Of a DNA stretch of 64,000 nucleotides, positions 44,206 through 57,394 are shown piece after piece (within the stretch, counting starts at the first letter, position 1; every line of letters begins with the position of its first letter). Under the pieces are notes generated by a model. That model was given only the letters and a program-made list of their open reading frames with translations, did no database searches and was not told the origin of the DNA. Origin of the DNA: Sycobia sp. Sy_11 (Eukaryota; Arthropoda; Insecta; Hymenoptera; Epichrysomallidae). Made by a program: the position numbers and the translations under genes. The DNA lies in NCBI GenBank assembly GCA_018907035.1, contig JACCIC010000286.1, forward strand, positions 425,001 through 489,000, given 5' to 3'.

Positions 44206-45188
44206 GTGGAATGGCGTAAAAATGTTTTTGTAATAATTTACATATTTTTAAGAAATTAATTTACGTAAAATAGAATAATCATAATCGTTATTTATCGCTA
44301 ATGTTTAAAGTAAGTTTTATTCTTTATTATACCGAGAGTTATTTAAAGGTACCGATAATAGTCTGTGAACATTCGAGTGAAAAGCACTCACTTTTATATT
44401 CATCGACTGATTTGAATTAAAAGGTATAGGAGCCCAAATAACATGGATTGCCGAGAACTGGTCGACTCCAACCTGGAAGTTTGTTTGTGTCCAAATTGGG
44501 TCCAACTTACCGTCACCAGTTGGAGCAACAACGGGTGGATCCGTAGTGGTTGTTTATTGCCCCACCAGGTCAAGCGTCAAACGGTGTATGAAACCTGGAT
44601 CCATTTTGGATACAGCAGTTGTAAATATGAAACCAATGCATTTTGTAGGTTATGTTTTTCGAATTTTAACGGGTTTTGGTAGATACGGCGTAGAATCTGA
44701 GAGCACGGGATAGAACTATTATAATATTATAAGTTGCAATAAAAATATATTAATAAATATGACAAAACTTACTAATTTCTAAAAAATAATTGAAAATTTA
44801 TATTTCTATTTATTTACAATTTGAGTTAAGAATGATAAGTGTTTGTTATATATATTTTTGGAGATTATAAACAAAATTTCTAGTCAAAGGTATGTTTTTA
44901 CGTCAAAATTCAAAGCTAACATAATTGTAGAATACTGTAATTGTTGATAAAGTTAATAAAATATGGATTTTAGTTTTGTCATATAGATGAAAAATATCAG
45001 ATGAGCTTTCTATTTGGCATATGACTGAAAGATTTAAAAAACTGTCCGATAAGTATATAGATCATTTTCATTTAGATAAACTTAATTTTAGGGATTCATA
45101 CTTTTGTATCATATGTGCTTTTTACAGGATTGAATTTAATTTCAAGGAAAATAAAAAGTCAGAAGACTTATTACAAATGAAAATAATA
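44206..45188. other. no gene recognised; one unassigned open frame
   Basis: The frame 44,443-44,682 (plus, 79 codons, Cys/Trp-rich: CLCPNWVQLT, CRLCF) lies in a more G+C-rich patch. It may be a piece of an unknown mobile element. The rest is AT-rich. Confidence 0.45.
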
Positions 45189-45878
45189 TCCAATATATAA
45201 TAACATTAATTAATTCTTTTCAATTTTATATTGGTTTATTTAATAATTTAAAATTACTTTTACTTCATTTTTTGTCTTTATGTTATAATATTAACGTAAT
45301 TCAATATTAGTTTTCCTCTTTTCTGATAACCAATTTTTATTATTTATGCACATTTACGCTGTTTCTTGTCTGTGATGCTGATGTATTTACGCTGTTTCAT
45401 GTCTGTGATGATTGGTGAAAAAAATAGAAAAACCATTTGAATGATTAATTTTACAATAATTGAAATAAATAAAAATATTTAGAACTACAGGAGAGAATGT
45501 CTCTCCAATGAATAGAATTGAAAGCTTATATACATTAATAATTTATAAACACTGAAAATTTTATTGTAATTTATCACGTACTCGTTAACAAATACGTAAA
45601 TATTATGCACTATATATTTATATCGATCGTGTATATGATTTATAAATACAAAGCTACTTTAAGCTATTAAAAATAATAATTTTTAGCGCTGAGTGCATCA
45701 CAGACAAGAAACGGCGTAAATATGCATAAATAATAAAAATTGGTTATCAGAAAAGAGGAAAACTAATATTGAATTACGTTAATATTGTAACATAAAGACA
45801 AAAGTAAAAGTAATTTTAAATTATCAAATAAACCAATATAAAATTGAAAAGAATTAATTAATATTATTATACATTGGA
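45189..45878. mobile_element. foldback / MITE-like element, ~690 bp with ~190-bp inverted arms
   Basis: The left arm (45,189-45,390) and right arm (45,672-45,878) are near-perfect reverse complements: ATTAATTAATTCTTTTCAAT, TCTTTTCTGATAACCAATTT, TTGTCTGTGATGC. The loop of about 280 bp is AT-rich and non-coding. The left arm also holds a short duplication (ACGCTGTTTC...GTCTGTGATG twice). Confidence 0.88.
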
Positions 45879-48779
45879 TACAATAAAACTACCGTATTAG
45901 AACCAAGAGCGCTATGAAGGTTAGAAAAAATAAAGCTAAATTTAAAAAAATCATCAAAATAGTTGCTTTTATAGTAAATATATTCTATTTTACAACTAAG
46001 ATCGAGAACGACGTAGCTGGAGCTGTACGTGACGAAATGCGCGAATGTGCGCATGCTCAGTAGGCGGCGCCGCGATGTCTGCGCGAGGAGAGATAAGCTG
46101 CCGCCAGCTGTCGCTGATGCCACGCGTAAAAACTTTTTATAAATGTTACATTTAAAAATGATTTCTAATAATTTAGAATGTATTAATAAATATAAAGATA
46201 GATTAACCTTTTTACTTGCACCTTGCCAAATTTCAATCCAAAGTTAAAATGTTAATTAAATGACAAGTAATAAATAATAGTTTAAAGAAAAATTTTCTCA
46301 ACTTCTATTGGTCGTATGAAAATGTCCAAGGGTTCAAAAATTTTCTTTTTTTAAGCGTAATAAAATGCATTTTGTTTCAATATTCTAGCATTAAAAACTT
46401 CCGACATATCGACCCTAGCAACGGCGTTTTTCACTTTAAACAATATAAAAATTTAATTTATATTAAATATTTTATTTTGAACGATATTATAATTTTGCCA
46501 GATGCTTCGCCCAGCGTTAATGCTTCAAACATCTGTTTCGTAGATTAGTTTTCTCTACTGTATAGTTATATTGCACCCTGCCAGATTTTACGGCGAAGTG
46601 CAATTAGGGATATGCAGGCAGTTTATATGGTGTATACCTGCGATGAATGCCTGCGTCAAATGCTATGCTTCGTCTCAGCGCTTTTAGTCGTCAGTCTGTC
46701 GCATACTATTGTAATATACTACTACTGGGAGGTTTAAAAACAATAAAGGTTTAAAAAAACAGTTTTTAATTAAATTGATTTTTAATATATATAATAAACG
46801 TAAAATACAAATAGCAATCACCTTAGTGTACAGACGAGATACTAATAGACTTTCTTCTTATCGCGGGTCAAATTTCGGGCGATAAGCCCCATTCGTCGAT
46901 CGCAGCCTAAACACTTCGCGCAGCCGGACGGTCGGAGAACCCGAGGTGGTAATCTGACACCGTCCAAACCTCTTTCGTAAAATCTCAAGATTTTCCTCCG
47001 ACTAATATTTGATCACCTTATTTGTAAATCATATAAAAATCAGTTTTCAGGAAAATCTTCGATTTTACCCGTCATGGTACGGATCAATTGTATACCTTAG
47101 TTGTATACAGTTTGTGGCCTTTAACGAAGGTTTGCTCGCGATCCTGACTTCAATAATTAATTAATTTCAATTCAAACACAATTAAATTAATTCATTTAGT
47201 CCAATTCAAAAATTCAAATTATATCTTATAAAATAAGATTTCAAATCACCAACCGATGATTTCGTTAAGCATTATTCAATATCTCGTGTGTACTTACATA
47301 TCATTTATAAACAGTTTTTATAAGTCGTGCGGCGCCGTTTTGTCCGAGGAGATCGCATAACATTTCTTACTCATATATTTTCCCGCAAATACAATATTAA
47401 TCAATCTTTTATTTATATTACTTCCCATATTAAAGTAAACATTTCTCGTAATATAATTTATAACTATATTTAGTTACAATAGAAATACTAAACCTATGTA
47501 TATATATAATGGCAACGCGATATTATAAAAATTTCTTAAAAACTATTACGCATTATTTTGATATGTATCAGATTAAATAATTCCAAAAACCAACATCATA
47601 AATTAATTTTATCTTTGCACTTCTACTTTTTTAAACTATAAACATATAACATAAACTATAACATGACTATCGGCAATAAAGAAAATATCTTATTTTAAAT
47701 TTCAATTCAAACAATATTAAAACATTTCACGTCGAACTAATTATAATAATAGCTAGAATGGAATCGATTAATAAAACTTTATTCTAGAAATTATAAACGC
47801 TGAAGGCTTAATTCTAATTTTTACATCTAGTTTCGATTCTGTTCGTAACACATACCTTTGGCACAGCAACTGTATTTTGCTGAGGTTTTGCTTAAATTTG
47901 TATTGTACTTATTAGTATATCTTTTTCCCTTGTATTTATTTAATAAACGTATTTTAAACATACTCTGTTAAAATTTATTCAATAATTGAAAAATCTGGTC
48001 TTTTCAGCTTTGATTACTATTAATATCCTCTAATGATTCCATTTTACTGCATTAAAAAATTCCCAGCCGTTGTCGAACTTCGGAATGGTTAAGTTGTAAT
48101 ATAAATAATTTTGCAATTCATCGTCATTTTGAAAGTACACGTTGTAATTTGAAACATAGTATAAGTAAATGAAAAAACACCTATTTGCGCCATTATTATT
48201 GAATTTCAATTGTTTAAACAAATTGTATAGCTCTTTGAATATCGAAAATGTTTCCATTTTCATTGTTTATTTAACAATAGAAAAATCGAGTTTTTAAGTT
48301 TTTCATGTACGTACTTTTGTTCAGAATTATCTCCTGCACAACTTTTATACGAAATATTTTTCGATTAGAGCAATATTATTTAAACTATTAAAGAAAAAGT
48401 AAAAAAAGAGCTTTTCTTTTTGCTATTTTACAATAAATAAATACGTCTCCGATGGGGTACGATTCCGACAATTTAGGGTCTTATTCTACACATCCTCATC
48501 TATCATTTCATACAAAAAAATAGGCGTTGGAGAAATTGTTGAATCAAAACCCTAATTCGCCTGGACTAATTATAACTTCTGGTTGTAAGTAATACATTGT
48601 TTAATATAATTTTTATATAAAGAAAAAAAATTTAATTTCGATGATATAATAAAGTAATATATATGTACATGATTACTAATTTTTAAAAAGTAAATAATTT
48701 ATGTGTTGAAAACGTTTTTTGTTTTCAATGATATAAAATATATATACATATACATGTAAATCTAGTTAAGCATCTGAAA
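45879..48779. other. no gene recognised
   Basis: G+C-richer islands (46,000-46,130, 46,540-46,720 and 46,860-46,990) may be old LTR pieces. No motif or partner copy was found in the window. Confidence 0.5.
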
Positions 48780-49262
48780 TTTATTCTGATTCGCATATCA
48801 TGGTTTTCGTTATAACATCTAAAAAAAGGACATTGCTAAATACACAATAATATACAAAATTAAAGCTGTATTTCACAAACGGTTTGTCGATTTTCATTTG
48901 TCTATTGTTGAGTTGATTCATAGCTTTCAAATTTTGATAAATAGATTCTGAACTAACATTGAGTGCTTATGCCAATTTTTGTTCTGATTGCGTTGAGTCT
49001 TCATCCAATAACGCCTGTAATTTTTCATCTTCGAACTTTTTCACTGGACTATGTTTACACGAGGATGTTCATTTTCTGCGAAATCGAAATCTCTAATTTC
49101 AAATTGACGAAACCAGGTCTCAAATGTTCTAATCATTGGAGTATATTGATCATTAGTTTCTTCGAACAATCGATGTATTGCGGCTGCTTTTTTCTTTTGA
49201 TGAAATAAAAAATGTAGCGAATGACCTAAAAGCTATTTATTTAGACCGAAACTCGTTACTGT
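48780..49262 (-). pseudogene. mariner transposase N-terminal fragment
   Basis: The minus strand reads GHSLHFLFHQKKKAAAIHRL, then TFETWFRQFEIRDFDFAENE, the first helix-turn-helix of mariner transposase (Q-x-W-F-x-x-F-R-x-G-D-F-D). After a frameshift come traces like the second helix-turn-helix (WHKHSMLVQ region). The DDD catalytic domain is missing. The N-terminus resembles mellifera-type mariners more than the one at 56,100. Confidence 0.65.
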
Positions 49263-50035
49263 AACTAAGATAAACAACTGTGACAATATAACTTGGCGAA
49301 ATTAGATTTTTGAAAGTTTTTTTTGGAATAGAAAAAATTGTATATATTCGAAATCATATAAATATATATATTTGTTAGCGACATCTAAAAGTGAAGTCGG
49401 TAAATTTCAACTTACCCATTCCCGTTACTGAATTACGTTACAACGTTCCCGTTATTGTCTTATATAGCTTTTTATTTTAATTTTTTTCGTTTTTGATCAA
49501 GCAGTGTATGTCGAACTTTAGACCATACATCATCTTACTGACGAGCCTAGCAAATGGTCTAGGGAGAAAGGTACAAGGTATTTGTGTTCTCTTCACTTAT
49601 TTTTTGTCATAATTTTAATTCCATCTTTCAAATACATTTTTCTTCGCATATTTCTTATGAAATAAAGTCTTCATATTAGGCTTAATGATCTGGAATATAA
49701 TTGTCAATATTAACACATTGCTTTGTGACACTACTTCAGATGTTTTTAAAATTTAATTCATTAATTTACAGATTGTTTACAAATTAGCAATTGTTCATTA
49801 AGATAAAATTTAAAGAACTGTCATGCGAATTCAAATCTAGGATGGAGAAACGAAGTTTAAGTTCCGAGTTTCGCTTGTGCTTGAATTCAATTGGTTCGAC
49901 AAATGCATGAACTATTCAGCTCAGTCCCTCCTACTAACTATGTAAGTTAACTAGTTTATAGGGAGCACAAGAAAGTGGAAAAGAGAGAGAGACCAACAAA
50001 GAGAAAAATACAATCAAAGAGAGAGTGATAAAAAG

Positions 50036-50037
<2 letters not shown>

Positions 50038-50088
<51 letters not shown>

Positions 50089-50228
50089 GAGTGAAAGAGA
50101 TCGTGAAGCTACTCCAGATAGATATACGGATAACTCACGGCCTAATGTAACTTTAAATTAGACGTGGGCTATTATTTTTGGAAATGTAAGAGTAACGAAG
50201 AGATAGAGAGAGAAGTAGAGAGAGAGAG

Positions 50229-50281
<53 letters not shown>
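50038..50281. repeat. two (GA)n microsatellites
   Basis: Runs of about 23 and 31 GA units are separated by about 130 bases of GA-rich sequence. Confidence 0.95.
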
Positions 50282-50284
<3 letters not shown>

Positions 50285-52455
50285 AGAAATAGAGCAAGGA
50301 AGAATCATGGATTTCTGGTGGCAAAAACCAAAGCACTAGCTAGTTACTTCATTATACATCCTAGTTTGCAGCTCACCTCTGTTATCGCGCACTCACTCCG
50401 AAATCCTTAACCCGAATGTACCGGCCGAACGCCCGATGGTTCGGTGGAGACGATGCCTAGCGGTCCGCAAATAGCTCATGAATTCTGTGGTGTGAACCAG
50501 CCGCAAACCCATCGAGATATCCAAACCATACCAATGATCTGCCGGTCTCTCTCTCCCTCTCTCTCTATTTCATTCTCCTACCCTGAGCCCCGTCCAATAT
50601 CTCACGGCCTCGTCGGTCAGACAGATTCGGGGTTTAAATTATCGTCGTGACTAAGCTTTCGGCTTGAATGAAATTTGATTTCGATGTCAAGGATTGCTGC
50701 TATTGCCTTGCTTGATGGTATCCCAGTTTCTTGGACCATTGGTGGACAATAATCAAGTTTTTAAAAGTGCAGCGACGAAATTTAAATTATATTGACACCA
50801 TAATAGGCTATTAATAGATAATGATAAAAATTAATAAATTTTCAATTTGACTTATTCTCATAATTTTTGAAAAATTGTTAATTGGAAGATTATTAAGGTT
50901 GATTAAAGTATTATTTTAAAATGATGTGTAATAAACAGCATCTTTTTATAACTTGTAAATATTTTATTAATATATCCTGATTATATTTTTACTCATTTGT
51001 GGTATGCCGACAAGTTTAATGTTTTTAAAGTAATAAATATGTTCGATATGATTTTGAATAAAAAATGTAAATATCTTCTTTGAGTGAAATTATTATATTT
51101 GGATCTTAAACAGAATATTAGATTTGTATAAATGAGTTTAAAACAAAACTCTCAAAATGAAATATTTACCATTAAATAATAAAAACAGTTTCTATAAAAG
51201 ATATCCAGAAATGCTAAATCATATTTTGTATTTCCTGAGTACGATTACGCTCTGATTGCCAACTTTGGGACAGTGCTGTATTCTTTTATAAGTCATAAAT
51301 TCATCCGCCATGAAAATAATAAGTTCTGTAAACTCTCGTAAACGCTCAGTTTTCTCGTCTTGTTATTGACTCAGATACTTTATGTACTCAAGGTTTATGG
51401 TGCCACTAATGTCACGAAATAGACATTTTCTCTGATGATTAAGTAGTTTCCAAAAATTATTTTGAATTATCAGTGTCTGTATTAGATTTTTTCAATTTAA
51501 AAGACAAATAAAATTGTATATTTCAATGTAATTATGAAGCAAAGACAATACACGAAAAAATTATTTAGAATAATATATACTTTGTTCTTCCTTGAATCTT
51601 CGCGCTTTATCAGAGACTTAGTTCGAAGAGTAATATTCTACTGTAGTTTATTGTTAATGAGAATATGCAGTTTTTCGGAAAAATGCACATACATTTGTTA
51701 ACGAGACTGAATTTCGTTCCGTAGATAGCTACTGTTATATCGCTTGGAAATAGATGGCGGTAGTAGTTTCTGACCAATTTACCCAAAAAGATTTTGTTTC
51801 AGTGCTGGATAAGTCGTAGTTGCATGAGTTGGGTGTCACACTCTATCTTTATAGCGCCCTGGCTGGCTATCCGAGCGAGTCGTGAATCGCATCTTTATTA
51901 GATATTCAGTGTAAAATTCCATTGCTTTTTCCTGATGCGGAGACGAAATAAATAACTTTATATTTGAATCTTCGTAAAGAATCACTATTTATTTAAAAAG
52001 ATATTCATCTGTTTTTAGTGCAGTGTCTTTTTTATAAGAAAACATATATAAATCTTGTTAGGCAATTTATTATCATGGTAATCATAAGCTTCACAGGCTC
52101 TTCTTGTCATTTATATTTTATATGTAATGGTCTGAAAGCAAATTACTGAATAATCGGGGTAATATACATATATGGTATTTAAATTATGTTTCTTAAGAAT
52201 TATTCTTGAGATATAGCTTCCATTACTTGAGGGAAATAAAATTATCCTATCTACTATTTTAAATAGTTAAGTGACTTTAATTTTCATTTGAACAAATATT
52301 TTGAGGATGGTTAGATAATTAGTTTAATATTATTGTATGAACTAATTGAATAATTGAATCCTGCTGAATTAATACGCAGTTACAAAAAATAGGCACGCAT
52401 ACTAGATTTGTAAAGTAAATAAATTTTATGGTATTGTATAATAGTTGGCATTTTT

Positions 52456-52458
<3 letters not shown>

Positions 52459-52530
<72 letters not shown>
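52459..52530. repeat. (AT)n microsatellite
   Basis: About 36 units, the longest in the window. Confidence 0.96.
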
Positions 52531-52534
<4 letters not shown>

Positions 52535-54714
52535 ATAGATTAAGTTATAATAATCACTACTTATATTAAAACAGTTGAAAGTAATTTAACGTCTATTTAA
52601 TGCAAAAACTGAAAGCACATTAATTAAAATTTTTTAATTGTCATTTCATATTAAAAGCAACATTTTCGTCGAACTGTGCGCGATCACGTTTATTGCCGCG
52701 ACGTGTACTGTGGCCTGGATGCCTTAGCGTGTTTGGCGATGTTAAAGCATCGACCAAGACCGAGTTTTACTTAGTCCTGGGTGGTCCCTGGCCCTTGATC
52801 CAAGAAACAACGCAGAGAAAAATGATACGATTAAATAATTATTATTTGGCCGAATCTGCGTTGCGGGCATAAATGATGAAATATTTGACCAAAGAGGTTT
52901 GTTCGAAAAGTAATACATTTTAAATTTTGGTGCAATAAATGTATACTCTGAACATTGGTGAGGCGCTTTCTCGAGTCGGAGGCAGAGAAACGATTGAAAA
53001 AGTTGATGTTCTTAGAGAGAGTTCGGCGGCAACTTTGCGGTACAATAAATAAAAAAAAAAGAATAATAGTTGCATAAAAACGTGAGTTCATTTTACCTCC
53101 AGACGTCCAGCAAACAAGGTGATTAAAACAAAATAATTTTAAATTGTTTAGTTGTTTTCATTTCAATAAATAATATAATATATATATTTGAATATCCATG
53201 TCTTACCAGTTTTTCCTTGTTTGGCATTGCAGATATTTAATGGTTGAATATGTAATTGCAGTACTTCTAATACTCCGATTCGCAGATATTTTACGATTTT
53301 TATACATATTTAGGTTCTTCTTTGATTTTTTATATGTGTATGTGTGTATTTTATAATGCAGAAAGTCCTTAATTTTTAAAATTTTTTTAATTTTTCAAAT
53401 TCTTTGACATTATTTCTATTGACTGGTCGTTTGAGAGATCCATTTTCTTGTGAGAAAGAAATTAAATATAAAATATTTTATACATTGAATATTATTGATT
53501 CTTTATATGTGCATTTTATAATGTTTAGAAAATATAATTTATTACTTTCAAGGAATCCGACAAAATTGTCTCAGCTAATTCGAAGAATGCTCTCATTAAA
53601 GAGATAATCTGTTAAATTAAATAAATTTTGTTCGTGTATAAGAAATGCATTTCGATTTTAAATATTTAAACTTATTTAATTACATCCGCAAGCACTTCGA
53701 ACAAAAAAACAATGGCTGAGCAAGACCTCCTCAAGGTTCTAAACACAGGATTTGATCTTTGTATTTCTAGTTATAATTTTTTTTTTAAGTGGTGCAGAAG
53801 CTGCAGACAGTGGACCACATAAAGAAGAAGGTAAGAGATAGAGAGTGAGAGCGATATAAGAATATAAGAAATATAAGAAAGATTGAGAGCGAGATAAGAA
53901 TAGGAAAAAGAGTGAGATAATTAGCGAAAGGGAAGAGAGAGAGAGAAAGGGAGAGCGACAGGAGGCGAGAAGGATACAGCGATGGCGAAAATTCCTCTGC
54001 TCAAAAGTCGTGGCCATTAAGTTTTGTGTATTTCACATGAATCTTAAGGCTTTCTCACTCTCTAGGGCCGCGAAAGACTCAGAAGGTCTCTGACGTCATC
54101 TTCTCCTTTACAACTTAAATACCAAACCCTCGCCACTTCTCTAGTTGATCTATCCCTTTAATGCAAACCAGACTCGCGGAGAGGAACAAGGGTAGAATGC
54201 TCAGAGAAAAAGAAAGAGATAGAGAGAGAATCGGATAGAATGGGACTATATAAGGGGAAGCTTGGCTTGTAATGGTTCGTTATGTGCGTTTTTTAAATTG
54301 GAATAGTTACTATGATATAATACGTACAATTCAATATAATAGCGACCCAGGCAATATTAAAATCTTTATAAACAATATATACATTTTTATATATCGATTT
54401 AAACAAAAAATTTTTTGTAAAATTTTTATTTTATATTTATTTTATTAATATCTTGCAAAAATTACTGCAATATTTATGAAATAACATATTAAATTACAAT
54501 GTAGTATTCGTTTTACAACTATATAATAAGTTATATGTATTTTCAATTGGCTAATGCTACATAAAATATTCAGAAAGGTCATATATGGACTAACAACCAA
54601 TGTTATGATAGAAATTCAACATAATATAATTCAATGATCCAAGGGACTTATCGAAAGTGAAGTTGAAGTTGAAATTTAGAAAATTCACATATTCAGAGTC
54701 TAAAACTGTACGTG

Positions 54715-54717
<3 letters not shown>

Positions 54718-54769
<52 letters not shown>
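54718..54769. repeat. (CT)n microsatellite
   Basis: About 26 units. Confidence 0.96.
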
Positions 54770-54772
<3 letters not shown>

Positions 54773-54859
54773 TGTGCCCACGTACACATGCATACAAACA
54801 CACACAGTCTCATACTCGTTCTGTCCACCCCCTCTCTCACTCTTTATGTCCTTTAAATT

Positions 54860-55650
54860 AATTAATTTCCTATTATAAAGTTTAATAGTTTCAATAGCGT
54901 TGTTCTCAGGTTTGGATCAAAAAGTAATTTCTTTATTTTTAAGATAGAAAGTAATGTATTCCAACATGATTTTAGTAGATCCGGTATTGTTATTTTTACA
55001 CCCTTTATGAAAGCTAAACTAATTTTTGCCAAGCCACCTGTCGAACTTATGATCATTTCTATCATTGGCACTTATAACCCTTTTCAGTATGTTTCCGACT
55101 ATGTCAAACATGCAAAGAAAACTATAGGAAGATGGTTCTTCCAAGAGTTTCTTCTCTTTCACAAGCAGAACCTGACACCGTATCTGTATCTACCATTCAC
55201 TGAGAATTTTTCTTCCGTCTTTTTTAAGACAATCGCTGAACGCTTCTACAAAAGTTTGTGTAAAATTTTGAGCTGTAGTCTTCACAGCTAATTCAATTAT
55301 TCCGTCTAGGTCTGGTGATTTTCGAGCGGAAATCTTTAACGCAGCCCTCTGAAACTCAGTAATACTGACAGCAACCTCTGTTACTGTATCAGCTGTTATC
55401 GCTGTATGCATACCAGTGTTAGCAGGTCCTTCTTAATCATCTCAAAATAAGTAGTAAACTACTTTTTTAATGAAAGTTTGACTAGATGGAGTATTTAGAT
55501 CACTGAGTTTGATCTTACACATGACGATTTTATATAGCCTATCTCATCGATCCTTGTCCACTTCCTCGCATAAAGTTTATGAGTAATTTTTCTTGTTTTT
55601 TTTTTTGATGCTCGTCTTAAGTTTCTTTTTATTTGCTTTATTTGCAATTT
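54860..55650 (-). pseudogene. R1-clade non-LTR RT fragment, decayed
   Basis: The minus strand gives RNLRRASKKKTRKI (near 55,600), then WTRIDEIGYIK, the linker before RT. In 55,190-55,411 it reads ITEFQRAALKISARKSPDLD + GI, TTAQNFTQTFVEAFSDCLKK, the RT start (K-S-P-G-x-D-G-I). Further on is FIKGVKITIPDLLKSC, like the F-R-K-G-R-S-T-x-D-A-I box. The sequence differs from the R1 element at 7,485. No endonuclease or catalytic box was seen. Confidence 0.72.
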
Positions 55651-55668
55651 TGAACTGCATATGTTGTG

Positions 55669-55671
<3 letters not shown>

Positions 55672-55731
<60 letters not shown>
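55672..55731. repeat. (AT)n microsatellite
   Basis: About 30 units. It separates the R1 fragment from the mariner region. Confidence 0.96.
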
Positions 55732-55734
<3 letters not shown>

Positions 55735-56099
55735 CCTGTTCATTTTACGATAATACAATCTTGTAGTTTATAGGCTCTAAGGCCGTGCAGTCTTCATAGC
55801 TCCGTTCCATCAGTAAACAGGTGGACGTCCATAAAGGTTGGCTTTTGTGATCATAGAGAAATTACAGACTCGTGTAAGTGACTGTAGGAGCGTATATACT
55901 TTTTATTTGGCTGTCCCAACCAATTTTATACTTTTCAATTTACAAAGTAATGTCTTGTGATCGAAGATTGATGATATCCATCTTTTCTTCCAAATATAGC
56001 GAGAACTTATCGATACCTTTTTCAAGCTTTGAAGCCGATATTGAAGCGCTTGATGATCAACTGTATCAGTCTTGGAATGGGGCGGCCTGTTTCGCAATT
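55732..56099. other. unassigned stretch left of mariner
   Basis: Minus-strand frames (for example 55,903-56,097, LEEKMDIINLRSQDITL) look protein-like but match no family I can name. They may be the decayed end of the mariner or a separate element. Confidence 0.4.
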
Positions 56100-56727
56100 T
56101 CTTACTTCAAACGCTATAACAATACTACACAATTACCGCTATGGATGGTGTTTCCTTTCTCAAAGTAGTCGATGAATATTAGACCATGCGAGTTTACCGA
56201 AGAATACTCCAGAATATTAGATCCTGGAGTGTAGTTATGAAGCCACGTTTCATCTATTGTAACATATCTACGCAAAGACTCGTCTTTATTACGATTAAAT
56301 ATCGCTAAACATTACCCAAATTATCAACACGTTATTGTTTTGGATCGATTGTGAGCACACGTGGTACCCACTTTGCTCACAGTTTTGATATGTTCAAATA
56401 TGCAAACAGGATATGTTCAAGATATTCCTATAATATCTTTAGAATCTCAGCTATCTCGATCACGATCAACTTTATATTATAATCATTTAAGATATTTTGC
56501 GGACCTTTTCGATATTTTCATCAGTTAAAGCATTTTTCGGACGTCGAGTGCATGCGCCGTCTTCGCTATTCATTTCGCCTCGTTTAAATTTAACAAATCA
56601 CTTCTTAACAGCTGATTTACCTGGTGCAGAGTGTGAATCGCGCTTATCAAGCTAAGCCTTGGCATCAACACAATTTTTTTCGTCAAAAATCAATATTTGA
56701 TTAGACACGAAATTCTTTTTTATCCAT
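56100..56727 (-). pseudogene. irritans-type mariner transposase, decayed
   Basis: The start is at 56,727 (MDKKEFRV). Next come NCVDAKA, DSAPGKSAVKK, FVKFKRGEMNSEDGA and RPKNALTDENIEKVRK, the DNA-binding half. RYVTIDETWLHNYTPGSN holds the first catalytic aspartate, then GLIFIDYFEKGNTIHSGN. The transposase would cut and paste the element at TA sites. The second and third catalytic aspartates (H-D-N and D-F-F regions) are not recognisable. Stops and shifts are frequent. Upstream, AGTTGGGCTGAAAAGTTC (minus, 56,887-56,904) looks like the terminal inverted repeat. Confidence 0.82.
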
Positions 56728-56883
56728 GTTTTTTACAATCACAAATGTTTCTTTACTCACAATGCTATAACTCACGAACTAATTATCCGATAGCTATTAA
56801 ATGTATCTATGTACCTTTTAAAGACTGGAATTAACTAAAAATCATATGGATTTAATTATAGTAACGCTATCTATGTGTCTGTT

Positions 56884-56910
56884 TATGAACTTTTCAGCCC
56901 AACTGGTGTG
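56884..56910 (-). repeat. mariner terminal inverted repeat, right end
   Basis: The minus strand reads CACCAGTTGGGCTGAAAAGT, similar to irritans-group mariner ends, with TA just outside. No matching left end was found. Confidence 0.5.
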
Positions 56911-57343
56911 TATATACGAACGTCCGTATTGCAATGTTATCTTTTCAAATCCGACAAATAAATGTATGCCTACATATATTTATGTTGTTATTACAGTGAT
57001 TTACTTACCCTTTAAGAGAAGGGATCGGGTTAAATTTCTCGGCGCTCAATAAGAATTCGAAGATGGATTGAAATGATTAAATTAAAAAATTATAATGGTA
57101 TTACAAGCGATGGAAATAAAATATATTAATCTTTTACAATGTTATGAGTATTCAAATAAATTAAATGCGAATATCCTCGTATGAAAGGAAAGGCGGATTC
57201 TTCGTATTGCGCTGCATGATTACTTCGGTGATACAAGTAACATCTCGGTTATGTGCTACTCTTGAGGGATCACACTAGAATCATGAGAAATACTTCGATG
57301 AACGAGATACAATTTCTCGCTTTTGAATATGCCTACCGACTAC

Positions 57344-57394
<51 letters not shown>

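Larger units (their letters stand above)
49263..54859. other. no gene recognised; several microsatellites
   Basis: Tracts are (GA)n at 50,038-50,084 and 50,218-50,281, (AT)n at 52,459-52,530 and (CT)n at 54,718-54,769. A G+C-rich patch at 52,680-52,810 has a weak 5S-rRNA-like segment that was rejected. Open stretches at 50,444, 53,404 and 53,739 have no domain. Confidence 0.55.

Noticed and set aside
52680..52810. 5S rRNA-like segment (GATGTTAAAGCATCG...GGGTGGTCCCTGG)
   Set aside because: Only scattered similarity to the 5S internal control region; the 5' half and the terminal stem do not fit.
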